Positions 9,051-18,768 of a DNA stretch of 64,000 nucleotides are shown piece by piece. The translations under genes were made by a program, and so were the position numbers. Location: positions 62,001-126,000 of the forward strand of contig BRON01000009.1 of assembly GCA_024345305.1 (NCBI GenBank), read 5' to 3'. The notes under the pieces were generated by a model. The model had not been told where the DNA came from, searched no databases, and saw only the letters and a program-made list of their open reading frames with translations. The DNA is from Mrakia gelida. Taxonomy: Eukaryota > Basidiomycota > Tremellomycetes > Cystofilobasidiales > Mrakiaceae. The stretch's first letter is position 1. Every line of letters starts with the position of its first letter.

Positions 9051-12000
9051 TCAACCTTGAACCTCTTTTCCCTCCAACTTCACCAGCCCCCCCATTTCCC
9101 TGAACCTCTCGAACTTGACCTTTCCTAGGGCCTTGGTGAGGATGTCCGATGGGTTGTCGTTCGTAGGAATCCATTTCGGTTCGATCACTCCGTTGATGTA
9201 GAGGTCGAATCCGATTCGAATCGACGTTCGAATGTGACGCGTCAACTTTCCGTGCGAACCCTTCTTGATGACGGCGACTGCTCCTTGGTTGTCGCACCAG
9301 GCGGGAACGGCGGTAGAGGTGTCGAGTCCAAGGCTCTCGAGGAGTTGTAGGATCCATTCGATTTGAGTTGCTCCTCGAGAGAAGGCGATGAACTCTGCTT
9401 CCAGGACCGATTTCGACGAGCTGGCGATCTTCTTCGAGGACCAGTAGATAAGTGATCCCTCCCAGAATATCATGATTCCCATCGTTGACCTGCTGGTGGC
9501 GTGATCTCCGTTCCAGTCTGAGTCTGTGAAGACTTCGAGCCCATTCCCTGGTTGTCGACCTCCGAGAACGAGTCCCCAATCCGTCGTTCCTCGAAGGTAG
9601 TAGAGGATGTCGAGGATCGCGGACTTGTGTTTGGGACCGGGGTTGGACTGGAATCTCGAGCATTGGCTGAGAGCGAAGGAGATGTCGAATCGAGAGTTGT
9701 TGGCGAGAAACCAGAGGCATCCTAGGATCTCTCGAACGGGGAAGTCCTCCATCTCGGCGCGTTCGACTTCGTCTTTGGGTCCGTCTTCTGCCGAGAGTTG
9801 AAGATCCTCGTCCATTGGGGTTGATCTGTTCTTGTTGGGGATGAGGAGGTGGTTGAACTTATCGAGAATCTCGAAGGAGTAGGGTTGTTGGGAGTACTCC
9901 ATGGTGTTCGTCGTTCGATCTCTCTTGACGTCGACAGCGAGCATCCTTCCTGGATCGAGGTTCCCGAGGTCCTTGATGTCGTAGATCTTCTCGACTCCTT
10001 GGAATACGGCGTCCGCGATGGGTTTGGTAGGAGCTTTGATGACGAAGTCGTCGACGTAGATGATCATCGCGACACGTCGACCATCTTTCCATCCCGTGTA
10101 GAGGCAGCAGTCGGCGAAGGACGCGACCAATTCCATCTTCTCGAGGTTTGCTGAAAAAGACTTGTGAAAGGCTCGGGGTGACTGAGGGAGACCGTAGATT
10201 GCTCCGTGAACTTCGAGGACGATTGGTTCTCCGTACTCGTCTGTGTTGAATCCGGGAGGAGGTTTCATGTAGACCGGTTCCTCGAGCTGGGCGGTGATGA
10301 AGGCGGTAGAGACGTCTCCCTGTCGGAACTCCTCTCCTCTTGCGGCTCCGATGGCGAAGAAGAGACGACGAGTGGTAGCATCGCAGACGGGAGCGTAGGT
10401 TTCGAAGTAGTCGAGTCCTGGTCGAAGTTCGAATCCTCGAGCGACCCATCGACACTTGAACCGAATGGTCTTGGGATCGCGTAAGTCCCTCTTGAGGGCA
10501 AACACCCAACGTCCGCTGACGAGCTTCTTCCCTTCTGGGACCTTCCTGAGGGTGATGGCAGCCCAAGCTTTGAGTCTCTCGAACGATCTGAGCTCCTCGT
10601 CCTTCGAGATGATCCATTCCTCTCGATAGGGACCGTTCATGGCTTCTTCCCAGGTTCGAGGGAGCTTCGGGAAGGGTCGATCTCCGATGTTGATGGTTCG
10701 GAAGGCGCAGTGCTCATAGTAGAAGGTGGTTGGAGTTCGTTTTGGGCGGGAGGGACGTTGTGGGGAAGTGGGATTGGGAGGTTTCGATTCGGTGAAGGGG
10801 AGAGGGTGATCGTACTGGCGAGGGTGGATAGCTGATGATGCTTCTGGTACCCAAGTCCATCGTTTGGAGGCTGGGACTCGTCCTCTTGGAGGAGATGGAG
10901 ATCGTGGAGGAGGTTGGTTTCCGTTGCGACGCGTTTCGTTTCGAGTTCTTCCTCGAATCCAATCTCCGCCGGAGACTGCTGGTGGATGGGGTGGACCGAC
11001 TGGGATGGGTGGTGGTAGGACTGGTGGATCATCTGGGATTGGTGGTGGTGGTGGTGGAGGAGGTGGTAGTTCCTCTGGTGGTGGGAGAGCTTCGGAGGGA
11101 AGGTCCTCGAGTTCTGATGGACTCGACGGATTTTCCCCTCCTGAAGCAGGCTCCTCTCCTTCCTCGACCTCCTCCCCGCACTCCGATAAGGGCTCATCCG
11201 CCTTACCGGAATCCTCATTGCCAAAAACTACTCCTCCTTCAACCTCCATCCCTTCCTTCTCCCAAGATCTCTTCTCCTTCTCCACCGTCTTCGACTTCCA
11301 CGGCAGAGGTGACTTCTCGTCGACGAAGACTACACTCCTTCCAAAGAGGATCTTCCCATCCGAGACCTGTTGAAGACGATAGGCCTTCTTTCCGAACATC
11401 TCCTCTCCTGGACCGAGGTAAATGCACTCGATTCCTCGAGGATCGAACTTGTAGTATCCCTCGTTGTGGATGAAGGCGCGACTGCCGAAGAGGTGGAGTT
11501 GGGTGATGGGTTGTGGTATGCCTGTCCAGGCGTGGAGACGTTGTTTGGGGTGGGATGGGGAGAGTGGTGCTGCCGGAAGTCGTTCGAGGACGCGGAGAGC
11601 GAAGTTGAGGGCTTCTCCCCAGTATCGTTGAGAGAGTCCTGAATCGACGAGGACGGAGGTGATGAGGGATGTGAGGTACGCGATGGCTCGTTCGGCTTTG
11701 CCGTTCTGGGAGGAGTGCTTCGGGATGCTGGTTTCGTGACGGATTCCTCGTTCGAGGAAGTAGCTCTGGATCGTCGACGACGTGAATTCTCCTCCGTTGT
11801 CCGACCTGAAGGTTCCGAGTTTCTGGCCGCTCTCGCTCTCGGCTCGTGCGATCCAGTGGTTGAGGGTGGTTTCGGTGTCCGACTTCCTTTTTAAAGGGAA
11901 AGCCCAGTACATGTCGGTGAATTCGTCGACGAGGATGAGGAAGTATCGTTGACCGCTGAAGGTGGGAGATCGCATGGGGCCGGCGAGATCGCAGTGGACG

Positions 12001-12182
12001 AGTTGGAGTGGACGAGTGGTGATGCGAGTGGAGGTAGGGTAGGGATGACGTTTGAGTTTGGACTTGATGCAGTTGATGCAGGGTCGATTGAGAGCTTGCT
12101 CGATGAGGGGAGTGGAGAAATAGGTGGGGAGAACGTTGAGATCTCGAAGTTTCAAGATCATTTTGAGCGAAGCGTGAGCCAT
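9051..12182 (-). CDS. copia pol: integrase, reverse transcriptase, RNase H
   Basis: An uninterrupted frame of about 1043 codons. The front part carries the end of the GAG-pre-integrase zinc region (H before the first Met, then CINC), followed by the integrase core with D (HCDLAGP), D (RSDNGGEF) and E (NGKAERAIA). A Pro-rich linker leads to the reverse transcriptase, which has GRWVFALKRD, QGDVSTAFITA and the catalytic YVDD. RNase H shows TDSDWNGD, EAEF and the ending DILTKAL. The Met at 12182 lies inside the pre-integrase motif (THRGMAHASL), so it is unlikely to be the true start. The frame is the same as gag-protease and is separated from it by a single TGA at 12261-12263. Confidence 0.93.
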   Translation of the reverse strand: MAHASLKMILKLRDLNVLPTYFSTPLIEQALNRPCINCIKSKLKRHPYPTSTRITTRPLQLVHCDLAGPMRSPTFSGQRYFLILVDEFTDMYWAFPLKRKSDTETTLNHWIARAESESGQKLGTFRSDNGGEFTSSTIQSYFLERGIRHETSIPKHSSQNGKAERAIAYLTSLITSVLVDSGLSQRYWGEALNFALRVLERLPAAPLSPSHPKQRLHAWTGIPQPITQLHLFGSRAFIHNEGYYKFDPRGIECIYLGPGEEMFGKKAYRLQQVSDGKILFGRSVVFVDEKSPLPWKSKTVEKEKRSWEKEGMEVEGGVVFGNEDSGKADEPLSECGEEVEEGEEPASGGENPSSPSELEDLPSEALPPPEELPPPPPPPPPIPDDPPVLPPPIPVGPPHPPAVSGGDWIRGRTRNETRRNGNQPPPRSPSPPRGRVPASKRWTWVPEASSAIHPRQYDHPLPFTESKPPNPTSPQRPSRPKRTPTTFYYEHCAFRTINIGDRPFPKLPRTWEEAMNGPYREEWIISKDEELRSFERLKAWAAITLRKVPEGKKLVSGRWVFALKRDLRDPKTIRFKCRWVARGFELRPGLDYFETYAPVCDATTRRLFFAIGAARGEEFRQGDVSTAFITAQLEEPVYMKPPPGFNTDEYGEPIVLEVHGAIYGLPQSPRAFHKSFSANLEKMELVASFADCCLYTGWKDGRRVAMIIYVDDFVIKAPTKPIADAVFQGVEKIYDIKDLGNLDPGRMLAVDVKRDRTTNTMEYSQQPYSFEILDKFNHLLIPNKNRSTPMDEDLQLSAEDGPKDEVERAEMEDFPVREILGCLWFLANNSRFDISFALSQCSRFQSNPGPKHKSAILDILYYLRGTTDWGLVLGGRQPGNGLEVFTDSDWNGDHATSRSTMGIMIFWEGSLIYWSSKKIASSSKSVLEAEFIAFSRGATQIEWILQLLESLGLDTSTAVPAWCDNQGAVAVIKKGSHGKLTRHIRTSIRIGFDLYINGVIEPKWIPTNDNPSDILTKALGKVKFERFREMGGLVKLEGKEVQG

Positions 12183-12260
12183 GCCTCTATGGGTAAAAAT
12201 GATCTCTTCGATAATCTCGTCATCGCTCCTCGCAGCCCTACAACTCTCCTCCCCACGCCC

Positions 12261-13760
12261 TCAGTTCGATCCCCAGATCTCCTTCCCGGTCTTCGACTTG
12301 ATCTCGAAGATCGTTCCAACCATCTTCGTCTCAAGGAAGAGTTTCCCATCCTTGGTGTAGACGGCGAGGGAGGGTTCTCCAGCGGCGGTTCGTCGAGTTC
12401 CGAGGTTGTAGCCAGCGGAGAGGAGTGCTCCGACGGAGAGGAGGGTAACGTCCAGAGCTGGAACGAAGAGGGTGTTCTTAAGGTGGTGGACGATTTCCTT
12501 TCCGTCGACGACGGTCCTGAAAGGAAGGGTTCCGATTCCCTTGATCTCGATCCGATCTCCGTTCGCGATAGTGATGGAGCTGGGTTGAGGAAGAGGTCGA
12601 AGGTCGAGGAAGGCGTTCTCGTCGCCGCAGGTGTGGGAGGAGGCTGCTGAGTCGAGAAGGATGGGATCTTCCGATCTCCTGGTGGTGATGGAGCGACACG
12701 CGATGTTGGTGGAGTAGGAGCATCGGTACATGGGTGGGTTGGATTGGTTGTTCGAGGAGTGGTCATGTTCGCAACAGCTCTGGTGAGTGGTTGCTCGGGC
12801 GTCGTTCCTAGCCGGTCGATGGTGACCTGGTCGGAGGTGAGGGTTTTGGACCCAGCAGAGGAGTGGTTGATGCTTCCATCGGAGGTTGAGGGCCTTGCAG
12901 TGAGTGCAGGTGGGTCCTGAGTACGGCGACGACGAGGTTGTTGGCGACGACGTTGCTGCTGCTCCTCGAGTGGTTCCTCCGTCTCGAACCTTGACGAAAG
13001 CGAGCCATCCAGGGTCGGTGCAGTCGACGAGGTAGTGTCCGAGCTGTTGACAGGCGTTGCATTTGGAGGTCGCGCTCGCTCGAAGGAGGGATCCAGGGGA
13101 GACTCCGAGATCGACGACGGCGTTTTGACTTTGGACTTCGAGGGTGAGAGCTGACTTAAACGTGCTCATCTTCCATTCCGAGGGTTTGGTGTTGGTTCCG
13201 AGGAAGACTGTCCTGAACGTAGCGTAGAGAGGTCCGAGCTGGTGGAGGAGATGGTTGACGACGAAGGTTTCCTTAACGAAGTCTCCGAGTTCTCCTGAGC
13301 CTGGGAGTGACTTGGCTCGAGTGAGGAGGGATTCGAATTCTCGTAGGCTTTTGAGCGAATCGGTTCCGAACTTGAAGTTCATGATGTCTAGCATCGCCTT
13401 GTTGATGAGGGCGGGACCGACTCCGACGAACTCCTCCTCGAGGTCCTCGATGAGCTCCTTCGCTCCCATTTCCATCCTCGATCCCGATTTGGTTTCCTCT
13501 GCCATGAGGAGCCTGATGGAGAACCCTACGGCATTCGACTCCTTGCTCCAGACGGCGTGAGCGATGAGGGAAGCAGCGTATCCAGCGGCGGTGGCATCGG
13601 CGAGGAGAGGGTCGACGTTTGTGAGGGCTGAGATCGTCTCGTCCGCCGCCAGAGCACTCCTGAGCGAGCTCTTCCAGGTAATGAAGTTCGATCCGTCGGG
13701 CTCGAGCTGGTTCCTGCCTCCTGAGGTGAGTAGCTTGATGTATTGGGTGCTGGGCGCCAT
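12261..13760 (-). CDS. copia gag and aspartic protease
   Basis: About 499 codons. The capsid-like N-terminus contains GSNFITWKSSLRSAL and LREFESLLTRAKSLPG, typical of copia gag (UBN2/DUF4219 type). A zinc knuckle CNACQQLGHYLVDC (CX2CX4HX4C) follows, then a second Cys/His-rich stretch. The protease active site is ILLDSAASSHTCGD, with the copia LDS-A-S-H signature. The frame ends in TGA at 12261-12263, after which the same frame continues into integrase with no other stop. Confidence 0.92.
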   Translation of the reverse strand: MAPSTQYIKLLTSGGRNQLEPDGSNFITWKSSLRSALAADETISALTNVDPLLADATAAGYAASLIAHAVWSKESNAVGFSIRLLMAEETKSGSRMEMGAKELIEDLEEEFVGVGPALINKAMLDIMNFKFGTDSLKSLREFESLLTRAKSLPGSGELGDFVKETFVVNHLLHQLGPLYATFRTVFLGTNTKPSEWKMSTFKSALTLEVQSQNAVVDLGVSPGSLLRASATSKCNACQQLGHYLVDCTDPGWLAFVKVRDGGTTRGAAATSSPTTSSSPYSGPTCTHCKALNLRWKHQPLLCWVQNPHLRPGHHRPARNDARATTHQSCCEHDHSSNNQSNPPMYRCSYSTNIACRSITTRRSEDPILLDSAASSHTCGDENAFLDLRPLPQPSSITIANGDRIEIKGIGTLPFRTVVDGKEIVHHLKNTLFVPALDVTLLSVGALLSAGYNLGTRRTAAGEPSLAVYTKDGKLFLETKMVGTIFEIKSKTGKEIWGSN

Positions 13761-13954
13761 GATGGGAGAGACGATGGAGAGGTTTGGGTAGTCGAGCGGG
13801 AGTTGGACGAAGTGGAAGGGAAGAAGAGCGAGGAGGTGGTCGAGCTCGAGGGAGGGAAGGAGGGAAGGAAGGACGGAGGACGTCGTGGAGGTTCTGGTGC
13901 TGGTATCCTTCGATGGGGAAGGTTGGTTGGTTCCTGGTTATTGCTCTCAAGCAA

Positions 13955-13968
13955 TCAGACTCTTAATC
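13955..13968 (-). promoter_or_regulatory. retrotransposon primer-binding site matching tRNA-Lys(CUU) anticodon arm
   Basis: Directly inside the 5' LTR, the + strand reads TCAGACTCTTAATC, which has the form of the anticodon stem and loop of tRNA-Lys(CUU) (loop CTCTTAA). The minus-strand RNA would therefore pair with the 5' half of that tRNA. Copia and Ty5 are known to use half-tRNA primers from initiator tRNA-Met; the lysine assignment here is my inference. Confidence 0.6.
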
Positions 13969-14280
13969 TATGAAGATGTAAGGTCTAGCGTCTGGTTCGA
14001 TCTGGAGAGAGAAAGAAGGACTCGTGAGACGCTAGCTTGGTGGTCAAGATGTAGACTATGTATCGAGCTAACCTGGAGAGAGAAAGAAGGACTCGTGAGA
14101 CGCTAGCTTGGTGGTCAAGATGTAGACGAGAGTAAGAAGGGAGGAGAGGGAAGTGAAAAAGGTTAAGGGAATAAGGCAGTGTGCGAAGAGAGAGAGCTAG
14201 CGAGATTAGAAACTAGAGGAGCGAGCTCAGCAACCTATTCTACTGTAGAAAAGAAAGAAAGAGATACGCAAATCTTCACA
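13969..14280 (-). repeat. 5' LTR (right copy)
   Basis: Read as the same sequence as the left LTR over all 312 bases, including the internal duplication. It is followed by the target duplication CAAAA. Confidence 0.93.
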
Positions 14281-14305
14281 CAAAACTACCGTATCAACCA
14301 GAACC

Positions 14306-16707
14306 TCAAGGACCGGAGGGGCTCGCGTTCGTGTCCTCCTGCTCCGTCTTCTCCTTCTTCCCTCCCCACTTGAACAGCCCACTCCCAAACATACCAACTT
14401 CCTCTTTAGCGAACAGACTCCTGTTCCCGAACCTCAGCATGACCACTCCGCTCCTCTCCCCGTCGATCTTCTTCTTCACGACCGGCACTCCCTGCAGCAT
14501 CCTCACTCCGTCGAAAACGAGCTCGATGGCTCGCTCGACGCTCTCCCGTGGCGAGACGACGTGGTCTGACGAGTTTGGGGCGACGTGTGTGGTGATGTGA
14601 TCCCAGTCGATGAGAGAGCAGAGAAGGACGGTGATAGATTTGACGTGGGAGGACCAATCGGGCGAGGGGTAGGGGAGTCGAAGGAGGGTGAGGAGCGGGA
14701 AGGCGTCCCAGGAGGTGAGGGGTGCGCCGGGGAGGACAGGGAGGATCAGTCCGGGAACCTGAGAGAAGTGACGAACGAGAAGGCGGGAAGATCCCGCGAC
14801 AAGGATGTCAGCGAGAGAAGATGGTGAAAGACGCGTCGATTCGACTCACTCCGTTGGCGATGTGAACCAGCAGCTTCGCTTCGGCTGGTCTTCTGCTCTG
14901 AGTCCAAACGCCTCGAAAGGGTGCGATGCCGATGAAACCTGTGTGCATGGAAGCAAAGTCAGCGAAGGAAGAAGGAGGAGAGGAGAGAGGAAGAAAGGAG
15001 ATTGAACGAACCGACGAACATCCTTGAGAAATCGCAGTCGACTCCTGGGTCTGGCTCGCAGAAAGGGATGATCTGAGGAGTCGAAGCGGCAATGTGTTGA
15101 GCGAAGAGGTCTGGATGCGAAAAAGAGGAGGAAACGTCAGCATCGCGAGGAGGAGGAGGAAGAACAGACGAGGCGACGCGGCGACGAACAGTCTGCTTCG
15201 ATGAAGGGACCTGAGGAGCGAGGAGAGTCGATCAGTTGGAGGTAACGAGGACCAGGTGTTATGGGAACTGAGACTGAACGAACCGTAGCTCATAATCCTG
15301 TTCAAAATCACGTTGAACGAGTCAGCGTCTCCATCTTGTCTCGCGTCGTCGAAATCGAACTCACCCAGTCGGTCTCTCCTGCCTCGGAATCGCTGGAGTT
15401 CTCTGACTCGCCATCAGGTAAGGCGAAAACCATCCCTTGGACCAGTCGAAGTACGCTTTGACAGCTGCGAGGGAGGCGATCGAGGTTTGTTGGACTCCCT
15501 TGAGGGTTGAAGCGAGTCGAGAGCCTCCTTGAACGAAGAAGGAAGTCGAGAGAGCGAGGAAGGTGAGTCGAGGGGAGGACGAAAGAACCCTAGTTGAGCG
15601 TTGTAGTTGAGAAGGTGGTGCTTGAGGGAGATTTCGAGGGTAACGACGTCTGCGAAAGGAGGAAGAACGCGTCGACGCGCGAAATCAGACCAGCTCTTGA
15701 CTCGTCGCGTTGTACGAGGAGTACACTCATCGTCGGTAGTCAAGATCCTCTTCATCTCGTGATCTAGCGCTCTCTCGACCGTCTGTTTGAAGACCCAGTC
15801 GCTCGCATGGTCGTTGACGAGACCTCCCTGCAAAAACGAAAGATATCAGCTCGTCGTTGACGTTCCCTTCGATCATCCATGCCAAACTCCATCCAAACAG
15901 CACGGCGAGGCGTCGAACTCACTACGAAATGTCCAGTCAGAGTGGTAGCGAAGAAGAAACTCGAAGGTAGGCCATAGATCGCGTCGCCGAGAGCCGAATG
16001 AGCGACCTCGATCAATCCTGAGGTCCGTTCGCAGAACACGCCAGCTCGTCAGCTCGTCAGCTCGTCAGCTCCTACTTTCCCCAACTGCCTCTCTCGAGAC
16101 TCCAACTCACCTCCAGTAGCACTCATCAATCCCATCATGGCGATATCTCGAACTCGAACGCAGGGGAAGATGACGGGGTTGTTGCTGGAAACGCGACGAA
16201 GACGAGGCGAAAGGATCAACTCTTCTTCTTCGCGCTCGCATCCCGTCGTGAGCAGCGACGTAATGAACTCACTCTCCCCAAGGCGAGATACACGAGACAC
16301 TGGTGACGGAAGATTGAGCGGTCCCAACAGTCGCTTCGAGAGCTCGACCTGTTCGCAAAGCGTCCGAACAATCGACGGAGGTTCAGCTCGAGCTCGCATC
16401 CCTCCCTTCCCACGTTGTCCTCTCCCTTCTCTCTCGAGCTTCGCGAGTGGGGAAGACGAACCGATGAGCATATTCCCAGCATGCCTATAAAGCTGTCGAC
16501 CAGTCCAACAGATCTCTGGTCAGCTACAGAGGCGGGAGAGGAGGCAATGAGGCCATGACGCTGGCTCACCCAACCTCGTCCGTTCTCCTTCAGTTTCCCA
16601 TCTCCCTCGAGTTGATCGTTGGGGACGATGACGAGGATGTCGGTGTTGTAAGAGGGTAGATTCGATTCGAGAGAAGTGAGAGTTGGGGCTGGAGCTGGGG
16701 GGTTCAT
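14306..16707 (-). CDS. unrecognised conserved-looking protein
   Basis: A spliced minus-strand gene of roughly 480-500 residues. Clear exons are 16570-16707, 16111-16492, 15923-16017, about 15580-15827, about 15365-15530, about 15285-15298, then exons beginning DLFAQHIAAS, GFIGIAPFRGVW and VPGLILPVLPG, ending at 14306-14308. The exon 4/5 junction is uncertain because the phase-compatible donor (GTCCTC) is weak. The N-terminus is MNPPAPAPTLTSLES then NTDILVIVPND; later blocks are EVAHSALGDAIYGLPSSFFF, VKAYFDWSKGWFSPYL and the Lys/Glu-rich tail. I see no catalytic motif, signal peptide or obvious membrane segment. The even composition, consistent phase and intron signals say it is real. The copia element inserted just beyond its stop codon. 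Confidence 0.65.
16018..16110 (-). repeat. tandem CAGCTCGT repeat inside an intron
   Basis: An 8-base unit is repeated about three and a half times at roughly 16042-16072, within the intron between exons 2 and 3 of the unrecognised gene. Confidence 0.6.
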
Positions 16708-17108
16708 CGTGGTGGTTGAAGGGAAGGGAGGAGTTGAGGATGTTTCTGGACGAGAGAGGAGAGAGAGGGGTCGAGGTGAGTGAAGAGGCTCGAGAGCGAG
16801 GCTGAGGATCAGGCTATGTTTAGAATGAGTTACTGACCTGAATAGTTGCTACCTTCACTGATCCAAATTCTGAACAGAAGAAGGGTGGAGGACAAGGAGT
16901 CGTCTGGCGGGTCGGACGACGCGAAGCGAGCGAAGCGAAAAGCGGTCAAGACGCGTCCTCGATCTGTCGTTTCTTTCCCACCAACTCTGTTCTCCAGTCT
17001 TCGACCTCCTCTTGGACTCAGAAGTGTAAGAGGTCATGACCATCCCTATGGGCTGCTCTCTGTTGCAGCAGCCCTCTAAACTCGAGCGAAAGCAACTCCG
17101 ACCGATCC
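16708..17108. other. intergenic, promoter of the unrecognised gene and 3' flank of URA6
   Basis: No gene is seen on either strand. Confidence 0.45.
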
Positions 17109-18627
17109 TCACTTTGCGAGGATCTCGTCGACAGCGACTCGGACCTTCGCGTAGACGTCCTCCTTCGATCCGATGGCTGGGATCTGATTTGGGACGAAGG
17201 AAGGAAAGGAAGACAGCGAAGAAGTCAGCGAAGGTTGAGGGAAGCAAGGGGAGGAAAGAAACGTGGGAGGACGAGCGAGAAGAAAGACGGACAGATCGAA
17301 CGTACCTCGTAAACCCTGTTCCTTCCTCGGTAGTACTCAACGACAGGCATCGAAGTCTCGATGAAAGTCCCTGTGGGAACGAGCCATCGCGGAAAGCAAA
17401 ACAAACGAGGAATCAGCTCGAGCTCGCGACGTCTTTTCCTCCTTCCCCTAACTTCCGAGCCTTCGCCCTGTTCGTCTCCCACCCCAGCCAAGATCGCAAC
17501 ATCGAAACGAGTTAAGAGGAAACTCACTGAACCTCTTGATGATGCTCTCCTTGTTGTCATCCTCCCTCCCACTGGTCTTGCCTCGCTCCATCAATCGCTC
17601 GAGCATGACCTCCTCCGTGCAGGAGAAGAAGAGAACAGCCTTGGAAGCGCAGACGGAGTCGTCGAACTTGTGAGCCTGGTCCATCTTTCGAGGGAATCCG
17701 TCGATGAGGAAACGAGGGGAGGTTCCGGCTGAAGGGAGGGAAGGAGGAGTCGGCGGGTGAGCTCGCGCGAAGTCTCCGAGACGAGAAAGGGCTGATGGAG
17801 AGAAAAAGGGAGGGAGATGGAGAGAGAAAAGAGGATGAACCAGCCCAAGCAGCAGGAGGAGCCTTGAGAGCGTCTCCGATGGCGGTCTCGAGGAGCTGTT
17901 GAAAGGAAGGAAGCAAGGAAGGGAGGAAAAAGGAAGTGAGCTCAACTCGTTCCTCCTTCTCACTCGACGAGCCCAGGCCTCGCTCGTTCCTCTCGAGGTT
18001 CCCTGCTCTCTGAATGACTGACCTTGACGGTGACCTCCATAGGGACGATCTTTCCCTCCTTGATGTAGTCCTTGATCATGGCTCCGAACTCGGAATCAGG
18101 TCGAACCTGCTCGGCTCGAAGGAGATCTCCAGCTGAAGGGGAGGAGGGAGGAGGAGGAGAGAGGAGGGGTTCAGCTCGCTAGATCCTTCCTTCGAGGACG
18201 TGACTCCTTGAGAGAGAGAGAACGGCTTACCTGAGAGATGAACGAAATGGTAGTCGTTGACGAGGTTGGCGCACTGAGTTCCCTTTCCTGGTAGAAACGA
18301 GAAGGTGAAAGAAGGGGGTCAGCTCGTGAGGTCGCATCTCCAAGCTCGTCCCTTCTCGCGCCCTTACGAGTTCCTCGACTCCTCTCCAGCTCCATATCGA
18401 AGATGTCACTCACCTACTCCAGGTCCTCCCAAAACGAAGAGAACGGTGACGTCCTTGGAGTCGAACGCTGGAGTCTCGTGGGTGGTTGCAGTGGCAGGAA
18501 CGGCGAGGTCGGTGGCAGCAGCAGGAGCGCTCGACGAGGAGGGAGCCGTAGAGGAGGAAGCGGGAGTGGGAGTGGAGGAGTGGTGGTCGAGGTGAAGAGC
18601 CTTCTTGATAGTTTCGATAACGGGCAT
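17109..18627 (-). CDS. URA6: UMP-CMP kinase (uridylate kinase)
   Basis: Seven exons, 18414-18627, 18231-18287, 18023-18132, 17841-17895, 17528-17728, 17306-17370 and 17109-17183, join in phase to 258 residues. The P-loop GGPGVGKGTQC starts at residue 67. The NMP-binding part has [20 protein letters not shown] and [10 protein letters not shown]. The diagnostic GFPRKMDQA, then [19 protein letters not shown] and [11 protein letters not shown] form the lid region. The family phosphorylates UMP and CMP with ATP, feeding pyrimidine nucleotide synthesis in cytosol and nucleus. An N-terminal extension of about 60 Ser/Ala/Thr/Pro-rich residues (from [16 protein letters not shown]) precedes the kinase fold. 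It begins like an amphipathic segment and could be a targeting or anchoring region. The gene is divergent from the FRA10AC1 homologue with only 141 bases between start codons. Confidence 0.95.
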
Positions 18628-18768
18628 GTTGGATGAAGAAGGTGAAAGAAGGAAGGGGAGGGAGGTTTGGCGTTCGACGTTCGAGGTCAACTCAGCTTCG
18701 AATCGAGCTCCTCCTCTTTCCCTCAAGCGGCCACCCAGTTCCAGAAGAGAAAAGATTCCTCTTTTCCG
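18628..18768. promoter_or_regulatory. compact bidirectional promoter between URA6 and the FRA10AC1 homologue
   Basis: Only 141 bases separate the two divergent start codons. I see no clear TATA box. Confidence 0.6.

Larger units (their letters stand above)
8719..14285 (-). mobile_element. complete Ty1/copia LTR retrotransposon
   Basis: Two 312-base LTRs (8724-9035 and 13969-14280) that I read as identical flank an internal region coding on the minus strand. A 5-base target duplication CAAAA lies at 8719-8723 and 14281-14285. Read in element orientation the LTR begins TGTGAAGAT and ends ATCTTCATA, so the 5' TG is canonical but the 3' end is TA. Order of domains is gag, zinc knuckle, protease, integrase, reverse transcriptase, RNase H, which defines copia (Pseudoviridae-type) elements. 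Identical LTRs mean a recent insertion. It landed 22 bases past the stop codon of the neighbouring minus-strand gene and about 440 bases from a tRNA gene. Confidence 0.95.

Noticed and set aside
10206..11642. Long plus-strand frames inside the retrotransposon
   Set aside because: They are antisense to pol, which has full integrase, reverse transcriptase and RNase H motifs.
16216..16272. Intron in exon 2 of the unrecognised gene (GTGAGT donor at 16267-16272)
   Set aside because: No acceptor restores phase, whereas the frame is open straight through.
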